64,000 nt of DNA, from contig JAANDG010000005.1 of NCBI GenBank assembly GCA_036852015.1, positions 124,001 through 188,000 on the forward strand, given 5' to 3'. Source of the DNA: Pelodera strongyloides. Taxonomy: Eukaryota > Nematoda > Chromadorea > Rhabditida > Rhabditidae. The translations under genes and the position numbers were made by a program. This document shows positions 56,801 to 64,000 of this stretch, piece after piece (the first letter of the stretch is position 1; every line of letters starts with the position of its first letter). A model generated the notes under the pieces. That model searched no databases and was not told the origin of the DNA. It was given only the letters and a program-made list of their open reading frames with translations.

Positions 56801-59800
56801 TAGAGCGGTCACACCTCTCAGAACCAAAATACTTTGCTGTATGTGCTCTGATCTGCTCAGTTTGTGTATGTTCCTCTTCTTCCACATATTATCACATCAC
56901 TTCTTTTGCGTACATAAGAATAAAGATAATAATAATAAAAAATTCATTTTTTTTCCATTTACAGCATTATCACACTTTATCAACTGAAAGAATCATGCAA
57001 CTGGAAATAAATTATTATAATATAAAATCGACAATGTTCCTACCTTCTCTCTAATCTGACCAGCCAGCCATCCAGGTTCTGAAGCATGGCCCTCAAACAC
57101 CAGCAGAATGTCTCCTGAATTGAATTACGACATTTTCGATTCAACTATTCAATAATAGCTCTATCAATAGAATTCGAAAAAAAAACAGTTTCAGATGTCA
57201 ATTTTAATGGAATTCCGCAACCGCATTGAACCTAAAATTACGAAAAAGAACTCTTCAGCTGTAAACCATCCAAACTAAATACGATTCATTTATTTGTGTA
57301 AAAATGCAGCTCAATTAAGAATGAGCCAAATGCAGCTCAATTAAGAATAATGTATTCTTGTTGTACAGATGTTGTGTCCCAAATTAAGAATAAGCTCACC
57401 CTCCTGGAAACTGAGCTCGTCTTCGGTCCTCGCTATGAACTCGTATTTGGCGCGGTAACGCGCTGTACCTGCAGTTGAGGCAGTCGGAAGTGGATTCGAA
57501 CCAGAAGACGAGCCTATAAAAAGCAAGGAATCTGAGAATTAAGAATGAAAAGGTAAAATAAGGGCTCTCCCTTACCTTTACATTTTAGTGTTCCCTTACC
57601 TTTAGATTTTAGGTATCTCAGGTAAAAGAAAGGCTCTCCCTTACCTTTACATTTTAGTGTTCCCTTACCGTTACCTTTATATTTTAGTGTTAGGTAATTC
57701 GATCAATGGCAAGTAAGGCAAGAAATAATGTGAAGAAAAGATACACCATAAATAGGTAGACAAAAATAAACCTTGTGGAGCCGAGTGCTGTGTTGAATCT
57801 TGTCTGGAAAACTGAGCCGCTTCAGCCACAGGTGAGGAGACCTAAACAGGTGCTCCATAACTAACAGTAGGTATGTGTTTGTTTCAGGTGCTCCGAAATG
57901 CCGGATCGTGTGCGAGCGGGTATCGAACCCTGATCCCTTAGATTACATATCCACCGTCGTAATACTACGATACTGCGCTCCAAAACTATGTGGTTCGCCT
58001 AAGACGTAGAGGGACATTAAACAGAGGATAGCGCGCATTCAAATGGTTTCCTACACAAACTAACCTCCCACGCAGTATTATCCGACATCTACATCTCTTC
58101 TAAAAACAATTAAACAAATCACCAAGCCTCAAACATACCTTCTGTGCTGCGGGCTCTGTAAAAGCAGGGACGAAAGCATTGTTCTGTTGCTGCTTTTGAA
58201 CACTCTCCAGGCGTTGTTTCTCCGCTCTCTCGGCAAGTTTTTGTTGTGCTTGTTGTTGCAGTTGCATGAGCAGCTTCACAGCATCCGTGTAATCATTCCG
58301 CACCTTATCTTGTTCAGGACGCACAAGGTCCATCTCCTGCTGCTTCTAAAAGCAATTTTCCAGATATCGGACGGAGAGTCGGACTGTCGGACTTCTTCTC
58401 AGCACAATCATTATTGGAGACAGTGATGCAAAACCCACTAGAAGCTACAAACAAAACAAAATGTAGCCAGAGAACGAGAGTTTTTTGTGCTCCCTGTCGT
58501 TCGGTTCCGCGAGAGCTCATGGATAAATCTCATATTGCTCACCAGCACTAATCATACAGATACAATACGTAATTGCAATAATCTCAGTTGCTAAACATTC
58601 AACTGATTCCTACCTTCTTGACGAGTTCCTTCTGTTTCTGTGTTCTTTCCTTGGCCAGCTCCACTTCCTTTTTCAGTTGTTCTACACGAGCCACGGCAGC
58701 TTCCCTTGCCTAATACAAATTTGATATTTAAACAATATTCAGCGAACAAAAAGAGACATAGTAAAGATAAACCGCCCCACTACTTTTGGAAAGTACGAAA
58801 AGTTTAAGGCTGCTACAAGTTCAATGGCCTGCAACCTTATGACAAACTGTCGCGTGTCGCGATGAGCATAGAGTATGTTTAAAAAACCACACATATTCGT
58901 ATTCTTACATTTTCAGTTTGCTCCACTTCGTGCAGTCGCGCAGTAGTCTCCTTGTTCGCACTTTGCAGCTGGAGCACAGCGTGAGCCAACTCCTGACTTT
59001 GGACGGACAACTGAAATATACAACTAGTAAGGAGTAAGGACGCCGTTTAGCAGAGCCGAGCTACCGAGCAACGCCCAGCCTTCACCGCGACCGTATCCAC
59101 CGCCTACCAGTCCTTGTAAGGGCGCATTCGAGTTGGGCAAAATGCATAATTTCGCGAAATATTCTGTTCGAGTTGATAGGGTGAGAGATTGTTGACAAAT
59201 GAGAGGGCCCAGGAAAAAAATATTTTCAAGACTCTGCGTCTCTCACATGAGCGGGATATTTCGCAGCGCGCTAACACCGGCTAACAGTGAACTCGAACTG
59301 ATTATTTCGCGAAATTTATGCATTTCGCCCAACTCGAATGCGCCCTCACTTCTATACCATTCCTACAGTTCCCGTCAGCTCAGCGCAGCTGCAACATAGA
59401 GCAGTAAATGCCAAAATATCTATATCCGCTGAAACATCATTTAAAATGTGCTAAAAAATTATACCTACCTGCTGCTGTTGCGCTTGAAGTTGCTGCGTTC
59501 TCTGCAACTTCTCATCACGACTCGCGCGCATTCCCTCAATTGCCTTGGTAATCTCTTCGATTCGTCCACGAGCCTAGAAATTGACTCACCGTTTAGGGTT
59601 CAAATGTTCAAGCGAAATACCGGCCGGTTTTTGAAACGCACAGCGCACACCCGTTTTCTTATGCACCATATGCAAATGATCAAAAATTAGAATAAAAACT
59701 AGACCCCAATTAGACCTCATCTTGTATAAATGCATAGGAATGCAAGTACTTGAGATGCGGTTCAAAAAAGGCCGGAATTTCGCTTTAAAGTTCAACAGTT

Positions 59801-62800
59801 TTCTATGTTCTATCCAAAAGTTATCCTCACGCATCATAGTAACTAGTAACGGGAATCCGCTAAAGGTAAGACTCAACAAACTGCAAAAAGTACAGTAATG
59901 TCTGACGCTATGTAGTTTGACTGACGGAACCCTAAAAAACATACACAATTAATCAATAATGAATCCCACCTGCGTAATTTGCTCATTTACATCGGTGGTC
60001 TTCTCATCGAGTGCTTGAAGTTGGAAACCAAGGGTCTTCTGTCTTTGTTGCCTTTGCACGGTGGCCTCGGACTGGGCTTGTTTTTGGGCCTACAATGATA
60101 TGGTACACTATAACAAATACCAATACCACCTATCACATGGTTGTACCACTCCAACTACATTGAAAACAGTAAAACCAAAAAAGATCACAAATACTCGCTC
60201 TCTTTTGCAAAGTCTTGTAAACTTGAAGGAAAAGTCTCGCCAAAGAAAAATAAACTTCGTCGTCCACTCATAACTGAAGGTGGTGGGCATTCCCAGAAAA
60301 ACGCACCTGTAACTCCCGTGCTCTCGCCTTATCTGCTTCAACCTTTCTTTGTTTCTCTTGTTCTCTGCGAATGGCCTCCATCTCGGCTTCTCTCTTTCTC
60401 TGCTCCTCCATTCGTTGTTCTTCGAGAAGGCGCTAGATTAGGATTTCGCTAGAACTCCAGTTATAGGACAGACAACAAACACTCGTTTCTTGTAATCCCA
60501 AATCACATGCAAGTGAGCTATCAGCCACGCACAAAATATCATTTTTTGTTGTTGTTATTATGCTCAATAACGCATAGCGGATTTGAGTCACTCTGCATCT
60601 GCTTCTGCTTCTGCACCATAAGAAGGTTAGGTTAAGGTTAACATACAACACACCCACCATAGAATATTCACTCTGTGACAAACCTGTCTCTCCATCTCCC
60701 GTTGTCTCTCCTCTTCTCTCTTTCTCTCCTTCTCCTGGCGTTCACGTTCTTTGCGCTCTGCTTCCTCGCGCTCTCTCCGCTGAATTTCTGCTCTACGCCG
60801 TTCTTCCTGGAAAGTTTATTAATCACTCTACATACTACAAGAAAATGCTACAGTACTCATCGACTCATTTCATCTCCAGCTAATCATTAATTTAAGTTAA
60901 ATAACTAACGCGATCGTCGCGATCTACAGTAAGCGGTAAGCCGTGTGTCAGTTCGTATACCACACCTCATACACAAAGGCTACTGTACTCTAAGGTAATG
61001 GAAACACCTGAATAACGCCAACCTCTTCTTGCAATATCTGCCTCCTTCTCTCCAACTCGGCTTGTCCTCTATCAAAATTATCCCTTCTCTTATCTTCAAA
61101 GGATTTCGGCGATGTGACTTTTTGCGGTGGAGCAGCACCGGGTTCCTGTTTTAAATAAACATAATCATTATCATCATCATCCCACACATAGACATAAACC
61201 ATCTAAAGAATGAATGAATAAAGTTTCCAAAACGACAACAAAGACTATGGCAAAGCAGTTAATCATTAAACATAGCAATGGGAACATCAATGCCAATTAA
61301 AAATAAGACAACAAATAAAAAGCAATTGGGGGTAAAAAAATAATAAACTCAATAGCAAATGACCTACTTACCACCATTTGTGGGCTAGCCGTCTGCGGCC
61401 TGGCCCCACCACACATATCCAAGAGCTCCTGAGGTGTCGCATCGGTCAAGGCAAATCCACTCTACAAAAAAAAAACAATAAACAAATAATAGTATAAAGA
61501 TATGATTCATAATGTAAAGATATAAAAATGAAATAATATGACAGTATAATAGCAAAATATAAATTGTTCGTATTAAAGTTAGAATGTATATTTAGAATGT
61601 AAATGCCGTGTAAAACACGGACATTTTTAGCGCTACGAGTTGGAGAGTGAATCCAAATTTCAATGACAGTTTTTGTGTTTAAGCTAAGACTTTGTCAATT
61701 ATTAAGTAAGGCAGTTAACAAGGAACAAGAAATTAGCAAAACAAACCTTATGCATATCAATCAAGTGACTGGCAATGCAAAATTCGTCAACGCTCAGGCG
61801 TCCGTCCTGAAAATGTAATATGTAATAGTCATGACGTCCCATTATTATCGTAATACAAATATAGAAGCTTCATAAACTGACTATGAAACACACCGAAATA
61901 AAACAGTGGTCACATTTCTACAATTCTTATTCTTATTATTGATTAAAGAATATCACCAGTATATGGTGGTCATTTTCTTTAAAACACTCCGTCGGACATC
62001 TGAAAAATTGCTTTTAGAAGCAACAGGACTATGCTATGATGGAGTAAAAAGTAAAACCACGGATTATTAATTATTAATAACACAAACCGCACCCGATTCA
62101 CATCCGACAAGTACCAAATATGAGCTAGCGTAGGCATGGATAGTCCGCTTTGTCCCATTGCGTTGCGAGCAACCTGGCCAGTCAAGAAGCCGACACGTTG
62201 CTAAAAACACAATTTAACACAATACAAGTTGTACTTAAAGCGAAATACCGGCCGGTTTTTGAAACGCGTCGTGGGCAACTGCATTATTATGCAGCGTATG
62301 CAAATGAACATAAATTAGCATAAAAAATCGAGCGAAATTCGAGCAAATTAGGATAAATACGTAAGAACTCAGTTGTCCGCGATGCGTTTCAAAAACCGGC
62401 CGGTATTTCGCTTTAACCCGAAATTGGAATTGGATCTTCATACACATTTAACGAGAAGTGCACTGAGGAATAAAAACCAGACACTTAAAATTTGCAAGTG
62501 AATTCATTACGGTACCATAAACATACTTACATTTGTATTCGTTAGGTGCAAGTATAAAAACAAAGCATAATATTAATATCCCCTATTCAACATCGTCTAT
62601 TTATCCATTACAAAACCTTATCTACTATCTCAGCTAAAAAGAAAGAACCGAAAACTAACCTTATCTAGGTTGTTAAATTGCTGGCAGTAGTGCAACTTCT
62701 TTTGCTGTGGAATTGTCCAATTACCGCATGGCCTTCCTGGAAACATTTATTATACTCATGAGTCACGAGGCCATATTCACCATTCAATTCCCCATGGGGA

Positions 62801-64000
62801 ATTCCCCGTCTTTTTCTCCGCGTGTCTCACATTAGAGCGCTATTTTCTGTCCACAGGGAATGTTTCCCCGAAGGAATCGGACTGATGAATATGGCCTATG
62901 AAGTAAACAACTTTCTAAAAAAAAGAGTTACTACTACACTCCACCTCGCAAAAAGTTACTCTGTACGTCGTTACGTCCTGTCGTTGTGAGGTTGTCGTTG
63001 GAACTCATCTTACCGCACTATGAACACATGCAGTGTTCCCCGACAATGTATTAATAAACTTTAAAACACTACAAACCCTGAGAATACGGTCCTTGAGATG
63101 CATTTTCATGCAGAGCCTTCTGAAGTACGGCCGCTGGGGCCGTATTGGCAGAATATGGTGGCATGGGTGGTTGGCTCATTCCCATCAAAGGCGGAGTTCC
63201 CATGGCCATCGAAGGAGATGTAGAGTAAGGGACCGACATGGGAACGGATGCGCTCATGTTCTGTTGCATAGAGACCTGATAGGTGGTGTTAATTAGGGAC
63301 CTGATGTTTCGAGTTTCTTCAGTAATGACGGCGAAAGAAAAGTAAAAGCAGAAGAGACGAGTAATTTTTAGTTCATACCTAGTTGTTCACGAAAAAGTTC
63401 ACAAAATTTTTTTTACTTAGTTAACGATATACTCATTTGATTGCTTATAACAAATGTTAACGGCAAATGTTTCAAAGAGAAAGTAGCGCACGTGAACGGC
63501 TGCTAAAGATAAGGAACTAACAAATCCCGGTGTGCTGTGTCAGATGCTTTTCCAGACAAAAAAATCCTTCAGCTCAAGAAATAATCGTAGAAAACACAAT
63601 CACTCACTCCCAACATCGAAGGCGGCAGCGTGGATGGGAGCTGCAGTCCCGCAATACAGTTCCTCGTGAGGCGCATGGCAATCGAAAACTCTCTCGGATC
63701 CAGTTGACCATCTTTATCAAGGTCAGACAATGCCCAGATCTGGAATATAAGAAGGTTTTTCGTAGCAAACAAATAAGAAGACAAGCAAAACTACACAAAC
63801 TGAAGACCAAAAACAAACAGGTTTCACTAGGTGCGAAACTTGAGTCACTAGAAAGAAACAATTCTGTCATCTAATCTCCTTCATAATATCACACGTTACA
63901 CACACATACAATGTTTCAAAATATTTATAAAAATGGACGTTTGTTTTTGTGACGCTGACACCTTCGATTACCAATGTAATGGAAAGCTGGCCAAGCGAAA
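44524..64000 (-). CDS. ITSN: Intersectin, long form (5' end outside window)
   Basis: Intersectin is a scaffold for clathrin-mediated endocytosis; its long form is also a Cdc42-type guanine nucleotide exchange factor. Reading leftward I placed 43 exons whose phases all agree and which total 4440 nt, ending in TAG at 44524-44526, so 1479 residues lie in the window. Domains in order are the end of EH1, EH2, a long Glu/Arg/Gln-rich coiled coil, five SH3 domains (A-E), a DH domain, a PH domain and a short tail. This is the family's standard order. The first part of EH1 and the start codon lie beyond 64000. Oddities are repeated small exons between SH3 B and C, a splice-or-stop site after SH3 E, and no complete C2 domain. 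Many of its introns carry MITEs. Identity is very sure; the 61023 donor (alternative at about 61008) and the tail are less so. Confidence 0.95.
44870..45037. repeat. GC-rich 84-bp tandem duplication
   Basis: Two adjacent units beginning CGCCCTTTCGCCACAGCGCC, each with internal GCGCCAATTC repeats. It lies in the last but one ITSN intron, and all the long open frames across it are by-products of the repeat. Confidence 0.85.
45209..45300. mobile_element. Truncated GAGGCC-ended MITE
   Basis: GAGGCCTTATTCAACAA and the GGGAGCCCTCCCTGG block are present; the right end is missing. ITSN intron. Confidence 0.65.
45588..45734. mobile_element. AATGGGGTTT-ended MITE copy
   Basis: Inverted ends AATGGGGTTTTCAAGTAT and ATACTTGGAAACCCCATT. 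It fills most of one ITSN intron. Confidence 0.78.
45980..46051. repeat. Purine-rich GAGATACA simple repeat
   Basis: GAGAGATACAGA-type units, 30 bp from the PH exon at 46081. Confidence 0.85.
46275..46416. mobile_element. TTAA-flanked MITE, AGCGAAAT family
   Basis: A slightly shorter copy in an ITSN intron within the PH-coding part, with TTAA at each end and an internal deletion compared with the others. Confidence 0.85.
46757..46915. mobile_element. Degenerate MITE, AGCGAAAT family
   Basis: The left end AGCGAAATATAAACCGG and the family interior are clear; the right end is decayed (CCGGCAGGTATTTCTAT) and no second TTAA remains. It lies 30 nt from the DH exon ending at 46949. Confidence 0.7.
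46949..48844 (-). other. ITSN: ITSN DH (RhoGEF) domain
   Basis: Exons lie at 48775-48844, 48179-48359, 47834-47931, 47493-47596 and 46949-47072. They encode LLQTEERYLDDLSLAKRLF (conserved region 1), FLCEIDGLHEFVTFCSQQQ, then KHARGMTLNYFLLLPLGRIT joined to RYPLLFEKMLKCDPDSEEFS (conserved region 3). The domain catalyses GDP release from Rho-family GTPases. The usual PVQRxTRYPLL reads PLGRITRYPLL, so the normal Gln before the Arg is Gly. Whether activity is altered cannot be told from sequence. Confidence 0.88.
48003..48136. mobile_element. GAGGCC-ended MITE copy
   Basis: The GCTCTGAATCTCTTCTGCC core and the right end GTTGGTGAATACGGCCTC match the 13387 and 13988 copies; the left end is diverged. 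ITSN intron within the DH domain. Confidence 0.7.
49076..49278. mobile_element. GC-rich inverted-repeat element
   Basis: Ends GCGCCATCGCCGCGCACAAA and its exact complement flank a GC-rich centre with repeated GGTGCGCCA-type motifs. It stands out from the AT-rich ITSN intron around it. Confidence 0.7.
49796..49964. mobile_element. TTAA-flanked MITE, AGCGAAAT family
   Basis: Copy in the large ITSN intron between SH3 E and DH, with TTAA at both ends and inverted GGCCGGTTTTTGAAAC motifs. Confidence 0.85.
50855..50870 (-). promoter_or_regulatory. ITSN: ITSN splice-or-stop site (short versus long form)
   Basis: The SH3 E exon reads CTC AG|GTAGAT on the minus strand. Spliced at the bar it leaves phase 2, which the next exon (starting at 48844) completes, leading into the DH domain. 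Left unspliced, the same bases read CTC AGG TAG, an immediate stop at 50860-50862. Intron retention would therefore give a short intersectin ending after SH3 E. Short and long forms are known in other animals; that they are switched here is inferred. Confidence 0.65.
50864..51545 (-). other. ITSN: ITSN SH3 domain E
   Basis: Exons 51435-51545 and 50864-50991 encode VALFDYEASQHDELSFTTGE followed by DSEWWTGHRLG and VTGLFPCAYVQI. In long-form intersectins SH3 E lies directly before the DH domain and can regulate it. The last exon ends in the splice-or-stop sequence described at 50855-50870. Confidence 0.9.
51141..51162. repeat. GTTAT pentamer microsatellite
   Basis: Four tandem units in an ITSN intron. 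Confidence 0.9.
51909..52342 (-). other. ITSN: ITSN SH3 domain D
   Basis: Exons 52243-52342 and 51909-52002 encode ARAIADFTASAANQLNLSVG, GWWEGEMQKGG and IGWFPANYVQVQ. The RT loop (AANQLNLS) has fewer acidic residues than the other four SH3 domains, as in SH3 D of other intersectins. Confidence 0.88.
52555..52740. mobile_element. TTAA-flanked MITE, AGCGAAAT family
   Basis: Copy in the ITSN intron between the two halves around SH3 C and D. The left end reads AGGGAAAT, one base off; the right end is standard. Its right TTAA lies 9 bp from the exon at 52749. Confidence 0.85.
52749..53363 (-). other. ITSN: ITSN SH3 domain C
   Basis: Exons 53212-53363 and 52749-52827 encode CVALYDFEAVEETDLPFKIG, TEQHDQWWK and then GREGIFPANYVEKM. 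This is a complete SH3 with ALYDF start, acidic RT loop, WW and the GIFPANYV end. The intron before exon 52342 holds a TTAA-flanked MITE at 52555-52740. Confidence 0.9.
53998..54829 (-). repeat. ITSN: Three related ITSN exons encoding a YDxPPGDV motif
   Basis: Three consecutive small exons at 54770-54829, 54507-54551 and 53998-54075 all start and end in phase 1. They encode APTYDLPPGDVPIS, APMYDCPPGDVST and APLYDAPPGDVPTS in turn. They sit between SH3 domains B and C. Because each is symmetrical (phase 1-1), any number can be included or skipped without breaking the frame. I know of no such repeat in vertebrate intersectins. Exon duplication is my inference from the matching sequence and phases. 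Confidence 0.85.
55307..55624 (-). other. ITSN: ITSN SH3 domain B
   Basis: Exons 55509-55624 and 55307-55396 give TAQFPWKARNEGDLSFAKGD followed by MKWKGRKEDGSVGWFPRSYV. The acidic RT loop, the central Trp and the GWFPRSYV end identify an SH3 domain. A Ser/Glu-rich linker exon (55794-55884) precedes it and a short linker exon (54984-55035) follows. Confidence 0.9.
56347..56515. mobile_element. Truncated MITE, AGCGAAAT family
   Basis: The left end and interior match the family, but the last 20 or so bases of the right arm are missing and the sequence runs straight into the intron start 10 bp from the ITSN exon ending at 56526. Confidence 0.75.
56526..57513 (-). other. ITSN: ITSN SH3 domain A
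   Basis: Three exons (57400-57513, 57044-57114, 56526-56588) encode an SH3 fold: YRAKYEFIARTEDELSFQEG, then DILLVFEGHASEPGWLAGQI, then VGWFPAAFAEPI. The ALYDY-like start, the acidic RT loop (EDELSF), the Trp and the GWFP-type end are all present. SH3 A of intersectins binds dynamin and synaptojanin proline motifs. The intron at 56589-57043 contains a TTAA-flanked MITE, and the intron after this domain contains a truncated one. Confidence 0.9.
56618..56772. mobile_element. TTAA-flanked MITE, AAGCTGTATTG family
   Basis: Inverted ends AAGCTGTATTGTACCCAC and matching right arm, both flanked by TTAA, with internal palindromic TTTGCATATGATACGCATAT. It lies in an ITSN intron inside SH3 A. Confidence 0.83.
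57557..57690. repeat. Tandem repeat of CCCTTACCTTTACATTTTAG units
   Basis: Two larger units, each with two related sub-units, in an ITSN intron just downstream of the exon at 57400-57513's upstream neighbour. Splice-site-like CTTACCTTT strings recur but no exon is supported. Confidence 0.75.
57890..57995 (-). repeat. tRNA-like sequence, possible SINE head
   Basis: On the minus strand GGGTTCGATACCC forms a perfect T-arm and B box, preceded by a D-arm-like CGACGGTGGAT. No complete cloverleaf was found. Confidence 0.4.
59120..59345. mobile_element. GGGCGCATTCGAG-ended MITE
   Basis: Inverted ends GGGCGCATTCGAGTTGGGC and GCCCAACTCGAATGCGCCC, with internal ATTTCGCGAAAT palindromes, in an ITSN intron. 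Confidence 0.8.
59607..59788. mobile_element. MITE, AGCGAAAT family
   Basis: Copy in an ITSN coiled-coil intron. The right flank is TTAA; the left is TTCA, so one target copy has mutated. Confidence 0.8.
62235..62416. mobile_element. TTAA-flanked MITE, AGCGAAAT family
   Basis: The cleanest copy, with matching arms and TTAA on both sides, in the ITSN intron between the two EH2 exons ending at 62660 and starting at 62200. Confidence 0.88.
62767..62898. mobile_element. GAGGCC-ended MITE copy
   Basis: Ends GAGGCCATATTCACCATT and GATGAATATGGCCT, closest to the 5274 copy. It lies 30 bp from the ITSN EH2 exon. Confidence 0.76.

Larger units (their letters stand above)
58139..61145 (-). other. ITSN: ITSN central coiled coil
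   Basis: Nine exons (61023-61145, 60684-60806, 60307-60432, 59970-60089, 59469-59573, 58909-59010, 58614-58709, 58139-58345, all in phase 0) encode the KLERQ-type coiled coil; counting the 61145 exon separately as its entry, eight are listed here. It opens with the conserved KSFEDKRRDNFDRGQAELER and continues with long Glu/Arg/Gln/Lys runs and heptads. In other animals this region dimerises the protein and binds Eps15. Every exon is a whole number of codons, so any could be skipped without a frameshift. Confidence 0.92.
61372..63739 (-). other. ITSN: ITSN EH1 (end) and EH2 domain exons
   Basis: Exons lie at 63608-63739, 63077-63275, 62660-62736, 62093-62200, 61747-61806 and 61372-61461. The first encodes IWALSDLDKDGQLDPREFSI, the calcium-binding EF-hand loop of EH1. 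The second is a Met/Pro/Ser-rich linker. The next three build EH2, starting with a WTIPQQKKLHYCQQFNNLDK segment and continuing through GFLTGQVARNAM and HIWYLSDVNRDGRLSVDEF. EH domains bind Asn-Pro-Phe motifs of endocytic partners such as epsin. The second EH loop reads DVNRDGRLSVDE, so its ligand residues look intact. The last exon is a short linker into the coiled coil. Confidence 0.93.

Overview
The window is AT-rich DNA from an animal with a compact, intron-rich genome; the lineage cannot be fixed from sequence alone. Six protein genes were found, all transcribed from the minus strand, so they read right to left. Five belong to recognisable eukaryotic families. Exons are mostly 50-200 nt with ordinary GT-AG introns. 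For the five genes other than DDB1 I followed the exon chains codon by codon and the splice phases close.

Layout from right to left: (1) 64000-44524, a long-form intersectin (ITSN), with its 5' end outside the window; (2) 41124-32875, the replicative helicase subunit MCM2, 24 exons and 874 aa; (3) 32179-30532, mitochondrial ribosomal protein MRPS28 (bS1m), 5 exons and 188 aa; (4) 30096-18122, DDB1, about 30 exons; (5) 17431-11974, RNA polymerase III subunit RPC4 (POLR3D), 13 exons and 453 aa; (6) 9914 to beyond position 1, a multi-exon gene I do not recognise. No gene was found on the plus strand.

Genes 2 to 5 follow one another with gaps of only 436-696 nt between stop and next start. All five genes whose start lies in the window have a pyrimidine-rich splice acceptor 1-19 nt upstream of the ATG. 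This is the pattern expected of spliced-leader trans-splicing and possibly operons. The cluster joins DNA replication (MCM2), mitochondrial translation (MRPS28), damage recognition and ubiquitin ligation (DDB1) and Pol III transcription (POLR3D): housekeeping functions, not one pathway.

Introns and spacers are full of short non-autonomous inverted-repeat elements (MITEs). At least six families are visible. Two short families and a 458-bp foldback end in TTAA target duplications, as piggyBac-type elements do. One family begins GGGCGCG and is Harbinger-like. Others have GAGGCC...GGCCTC ends or AATGGGGTTT ends. There are also minisatellites and tRNA-like sequences that look like SINE heads.

Notable gene features are a splice-or-stop codon in intersectin that would switch short and long forms, a run of related small exons encoding a YDxPPGDV motif, an apparently missing C2 domain, and a coiled-coil extension on POLR3D.
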